From positions 62,001 to 126,000 of the forward strand of contig CANLVG010000014.1 in NCBI GenBank assembly GCA_947494565.1: DNA of 64,000 nucleotides. Direction: 5' to 3'. Source of the stretch: an uncultured Flavobacteriaceae bacterium (GTDB taxonomy: Bacteria > Bacteroidota > Bacteroidia > Flavobacteriales > Flavobacteriaceae). Positions 61,585 to 64,000 of the stretch are shown one piece after another. The translations under genes and the position numbers were made by a program. Positions within the stretch are counted from its first letter, which is position 1, and each line of letters starts with the position of its first letter. The notes under the pieces were generated by a model, which saw only the letters and a list, made by a program, of their open reading frames with translations, was not told the origin of the DNA and searched no databases.

Positions 61585-63060
61585 ATGAAGGTTTTCAAAA
61601 CGCTCCTATTCGTACTTTTCACCACTTACCTGTTCAGTCAGCATACTCCATCTGAGCTGGGGGAAATTGATACAGAAGTCAAAACGCTTATCAAACAATA
61701 TCAAGCAGTCGGACTGGCCGTTGCTGTGGTCAAAAACGACAAGGTGATTTATTCAAAAGGATTCGGTTACCGCAATCTTGAAGAAAAACTACCAGTCACC
61801 CAACATACCGCTTTTCATATTGCATCGATGTCGAAAGCTTTTACTGGAGCGCTCTTGGGTATTTTAGAGAGAGATAATTACCTCTCATTGAAAGATAGGC
61901 CCGCAGTGCACGTTCCAAATTTTCAATTTTACAATGACAAAATGAACCATCTGATCGCTATTGAAGACCTATTGAGCCACAAGAGCGGTCTTGGAACCCA
62001 CGGTCTTTCCATTGTATTGTTTCCTGAGAAAGACAAATTAAAAACGGTACAACGCTTGAAGTACCTGAAACCAGAAGATGAAATAAAAAATAGTTGGAAC
62101 TATAGCAATTTAGGATACACCTTGGCCGGAACAATAGTCGAGCAAGTCACCAAAAAAACCTGGGATAGTTCTTTACAGGAAATGCTCTTCAAGCCCCTTC
62201 AAATGAATGCTTCAAGCACCACGGTCGAAGTCATGAAAAAAAGTGGCGATTACGCCTTAGGCTATGGAAAACACAAAGGGAAGACCGTGAAAAGACCCTT
62301 TGAAAACTATTATGCGTACACCCCGGCCGGGGCCATAAAAAGCTCGGTAACCGATTTATCGAACTGGATGCGCGTTTGGCTTGACAAAGGTGTTTATAAT
62401 GGAACACAAGTGATTCCAGAAGACTATGTTCGAAAGGCCACAAGTCTGCAGAATACAAAATACAACGTAACATACGATAAGGATTCCTTTTTATTCGGAG
62501 AAGGTTTTGGCTGGCGCTTGCGCGCTTGGTTCGGTCATTATCGAATAAGGCACGGTGGCAATACCAATGGGTTCAGTAGTGTGATGGACATGTTTCCCTT
62601 TGAAAATATCGGGATCGTAGTGCTCTGTAATCAACAATCCTCATTATTGCCGTATGCCATATCAGATGATATCGCAAGAAGATTGCTTGGCCTGCCTACA
62701 ATGGAATATCCGGTGGAGGTCGGAGATGTATATATGCCAGAACCTGAAGACCAAGAACTTCAAAAAGACAAAATGCCGATTCATCCCCTAAAAGACTTTA
62801 GCGGCACCTATACCGCAGCAGGCTACGGAAAAATTGAAATCAAAGAAGAGGAAGCCTCCCTTTTAGCTGTTCTGCCTACATATACATTTAAACTAACACA
62901 TCTAAATTTCAACATGTTTTATTTGAAAGGCCTACCGAATTTCGATAAATCCTTCAATCCCGAATTTACCGTAAAATTCGACTATGACACAAAGGGGGGC
63001 ATTTACGCATTGCAGATTTTAGGCGCCCAGAAAGAAGCGGTCGTATTTCTAAAAGACTAG
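61585..63060 (+). CDS. Serine hydrolase of the class C beta-lactamase-like family
   Basis: The product has 491 residues. A signal peptide (FKTLLFVLFTTYLFSQ) precedes the beta-lactamase-like domain with the S-x-x-K nucleophile motif S81-M-S-K84, the Y173-S-N175 motif and a later HGGNTNGFSS in place of KTG. A C-terminal beta domain (DFSGTYTAAGYGKIEIKEEE, DUF3471-like) follows after residue 400. Relatives act as D-aminopeptidases or esterases; true beta-lactamase activity is unlikely. It follows the AraC copy B on the same strand. Confidence 0.88.
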   Translation: MKVFKTLLFVLFTTYLFSQHTPSELGEIDTEVKTLIKQYQAVGLAVAVVKNDKVIYSKGFGYRNLEEKLPVTQHTAFHIASMSKAFTGALLGILERDNYLSLKDRPAVHVPNFQFYNDKMNHLIAIEDLLSHKSGLGTHGLSIVLFPEKDKLKTVQRLKYLKPEDEIKNSWNYSNLGYTLAGTIVEQVTKKTWDSSLQEMLFKPLQMNASSTTVEVMKKSGDYALGYGKHKGKTVKRPFENYYAYTPAGAIKSSVTDLSNWMRVWLDKGVYNGTQVIPEDYVRKATSLQNTKYNVTYDKDSFLFGEGFGWRLRAWFGHYRIRHGGNTNGFSSVMDMFPFENIGIVVLCNQQSSLLPYAISDDIARRLLGLPTMEYPVEVGDVYMPEPEDQELQKDKMPIHPLKDFSGTYTAAGYGKIEIKEEEASLLAVLPTYTFKLTHLNFNMFYLKGLPNFDKSFNPEFTVKFDYDTKGGIYALQILGAQKEAVVFLKD

Positions 63061-63125
63061 TCAAACGGTCTAAATATACTTTAGAGCACTCAACACGCAC
63101 CACTAATTTATTTTAAAAACGAACC

Positions 63126-64000
63126 ATGAAAAAGAAACTATTCATCATACTGACCCTTTCCCTCTTTGGCACTTCGGAAATCAATGCATGTAGCATGTAT
63201 AAAAGCACCAAAAACGGAAAAACGATCGTCGGCAACAACGAAGATTATTTTAGTCCTAATAGTCAATTTTGGTTCGAGGAAGGAAGTGCTACCAAATTCG
63301 GGGTACTATATATGGGACTTTTAGACAATTTTGCCCAAGGAGCCATTAATGACGCTGGACTCGTTTTCGATGGTTTTTTCGAACCCTATTTGGCTGTTAC
63401 CGATACCCTGGGAAAATTGAAGATACCTATTGAAAAGGCCTTGCTACACGTGATGCAAACTATGCAACGAGTAGAAGAGGTCAAAGCCTATTTGAAAACC
63501 ATTGATTTAAGTGTATTGACCCAAAGCCAGCTGGTTTTCGTTGACAGTACCGGCACTTATTTGATTGTTGAAGGTGATACTCTTTTTGTTGGGGAAGAAC
63601 CTGAAAAATCATTTTCGAACTTCTACTACTCACAAGTAAGCTCAATTGGAGAGGTCGACTTGGACTATTTTCAAAATGGACAGCGATTTCTTGAGAAAAC
63701 CAGTGGGCGAAATACCTTGGATTACTGTGCTCAAGCTATGAAGAATTTTGCGCAAAAAAGAATAGCACCAACCCAATACTCGACCGTGTACGATTTAAAA
63801 ACCTTGACTGTTAGAGTCTATCTTTTTCACGATTTTTCCAACTTCGTGGAGGTCGATTTAAAGAAAGAGCTCAAAAAAGGCAATCATCGTATTATGATTG
63901 CCGAGTTATTCCCGGAAGACACCATAGGCTACCAACATTACTTAAAATACAATAACCCGGAACACCCCAGCCTATTTTTAGAAGAATACTTAGGTACTGA
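63126..64000 (+). CDS. C45-type Ntn hydrolase (linear amide hydrolase), partial
   Basis: The frame opens at ATG 63126 and is still open at the window end (291 codons). A signal peptide (MKKKLFIILTLSLFGTSEINA) is followed directly by Cys22 (CSMYKSTKNGKTIVGNNEDY). Such a Cys after the signal is the N-terminal nucleophile of Ntn-type amide hydrolases like acyl-coenzyme A:6-aminopenicillanate acyltransferase and related C45 enzymes. The QGAINDAGLVFDGF and TYLIVEGD segments also fit. The substrate is unknown. The gene follows the serine hydrolase with a 65-base gap. Confidence 0.75.
   Translation, partial: MKKKLFIILTLSLFGTSEINACSMYKSTKNGKTIVGNNEDYFSPNSQFWFEEGSATKFGVLYMGLLDNFAQGAINDAGLVFDGFFEPYLAVTDTLGKLKIPIEKALLHVMQTMQRVEEVKAYLKTIDLSVLTQSQLVFVDSTGTYLIVEGDTLFVGEEPEKSFSNFYYSQVSSIGEVDLDYFQNGQRFLEKTSGRNTLDYCAQAMKNFAQKRIAPTQYSTVYDLKTLTVRVYLFHDFSNFVEVDLKKELKKGNHRIMIAELFPEDTIGYQHYLKYNNPEHPSLFLEEYLGT

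Overview
The window looks like a chromosomal segment of a marine-type member of the family Flavobacteriaceae (Bacteroidota). The evidence is the TAnnTTTG-type -7 promoter elements, the near absence of Shine-Dalgarno sequences, the many lipoproteins ending their signal in a Cys followed by acidic or Ser residues, the porG-uppS-bamA-ompH-ompH order known from other Bacteroidota, an alpha-2-macroglobulin gene and DUF5723/DUF6089-type barrels. The genus cannot be fixed from sequence reading alone. No rRNA, tRNA, CRISPR array, insertion sequence or prophage was seen.

Layout. 1-4025: three relatives of an unrecognised secreted protein family (one cut by the window edge, one intact, one broken) around an arylsulfotransferase-like lipoprotein. 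4158-15772: housekeeping and envelope genes (rlmB, rhomboid protease, rarA, radC, mpl, a HAD nucleotidase coupled to a deacetylase-like protein, a cupin and an SDR), plus a lipoprotein/barrel pair. 15978-23979: a 6.1 kb alpha-2-macroglobulin gene followed by a Cys-rich/CarboxypepD-type membrane protein and a transglutaminase-like protein. 23981-31606: obgE, HEAT-repeat and GNAT proteins, an in-frame hypoxanthine phosphoribosyltransferase-adenylate kinase fusion divergent from purK-purE, and an M3 peptidase. 31607-36075: a cadherin/metzincin lipoprotein, a rhodanese-lipoprotein pair, an ECF-type sigma factor with a small HC2-type zinc protein, and a UbiA-like membrane protein. 36208-41879: gcvP, a KAS III-like enzyme, a methyltransferase and a GT2 glycosyltransferase. 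41937-49198 (minus strand): ompH, ompH-like, bamA, uppS, porG, nadK and a CBS protein, which together serve outer-membrane biogenesis, type IX secretion and NADP supply. 49288-54850: pdxJ, a hydrolase, a small membrane protein, and the protein-quality set tig-clpP-clpX. 54891-64000: accessory genes including two membrane-anchored AraC regulators, a GH3-family protein, DUF2797, a serine beta-lactamase-like hydrolase and a C45-type Ntn hydrolase cut by the window end.

Start sites were revised where an internal promoter, a signal peptide or the expected family length favoured a downstream codon (for example hpt-adk, purK, the sigma factor, clpP and mpl). Two short genes below the usual 60-residue limit are proposed (12944-13123 and 55459-55629), together with a cysteine-rich open frame without a start codon (31672-31857). 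The most unusual items are the hpt-adk fusion, the tandem secreted family with its decayed copy, the cysteine-rich frame next to palindromes, the SDR and UbiA homologues that lack usual catalytic residues, and a tig terminator lying between a putative clpP promoter and clpP.
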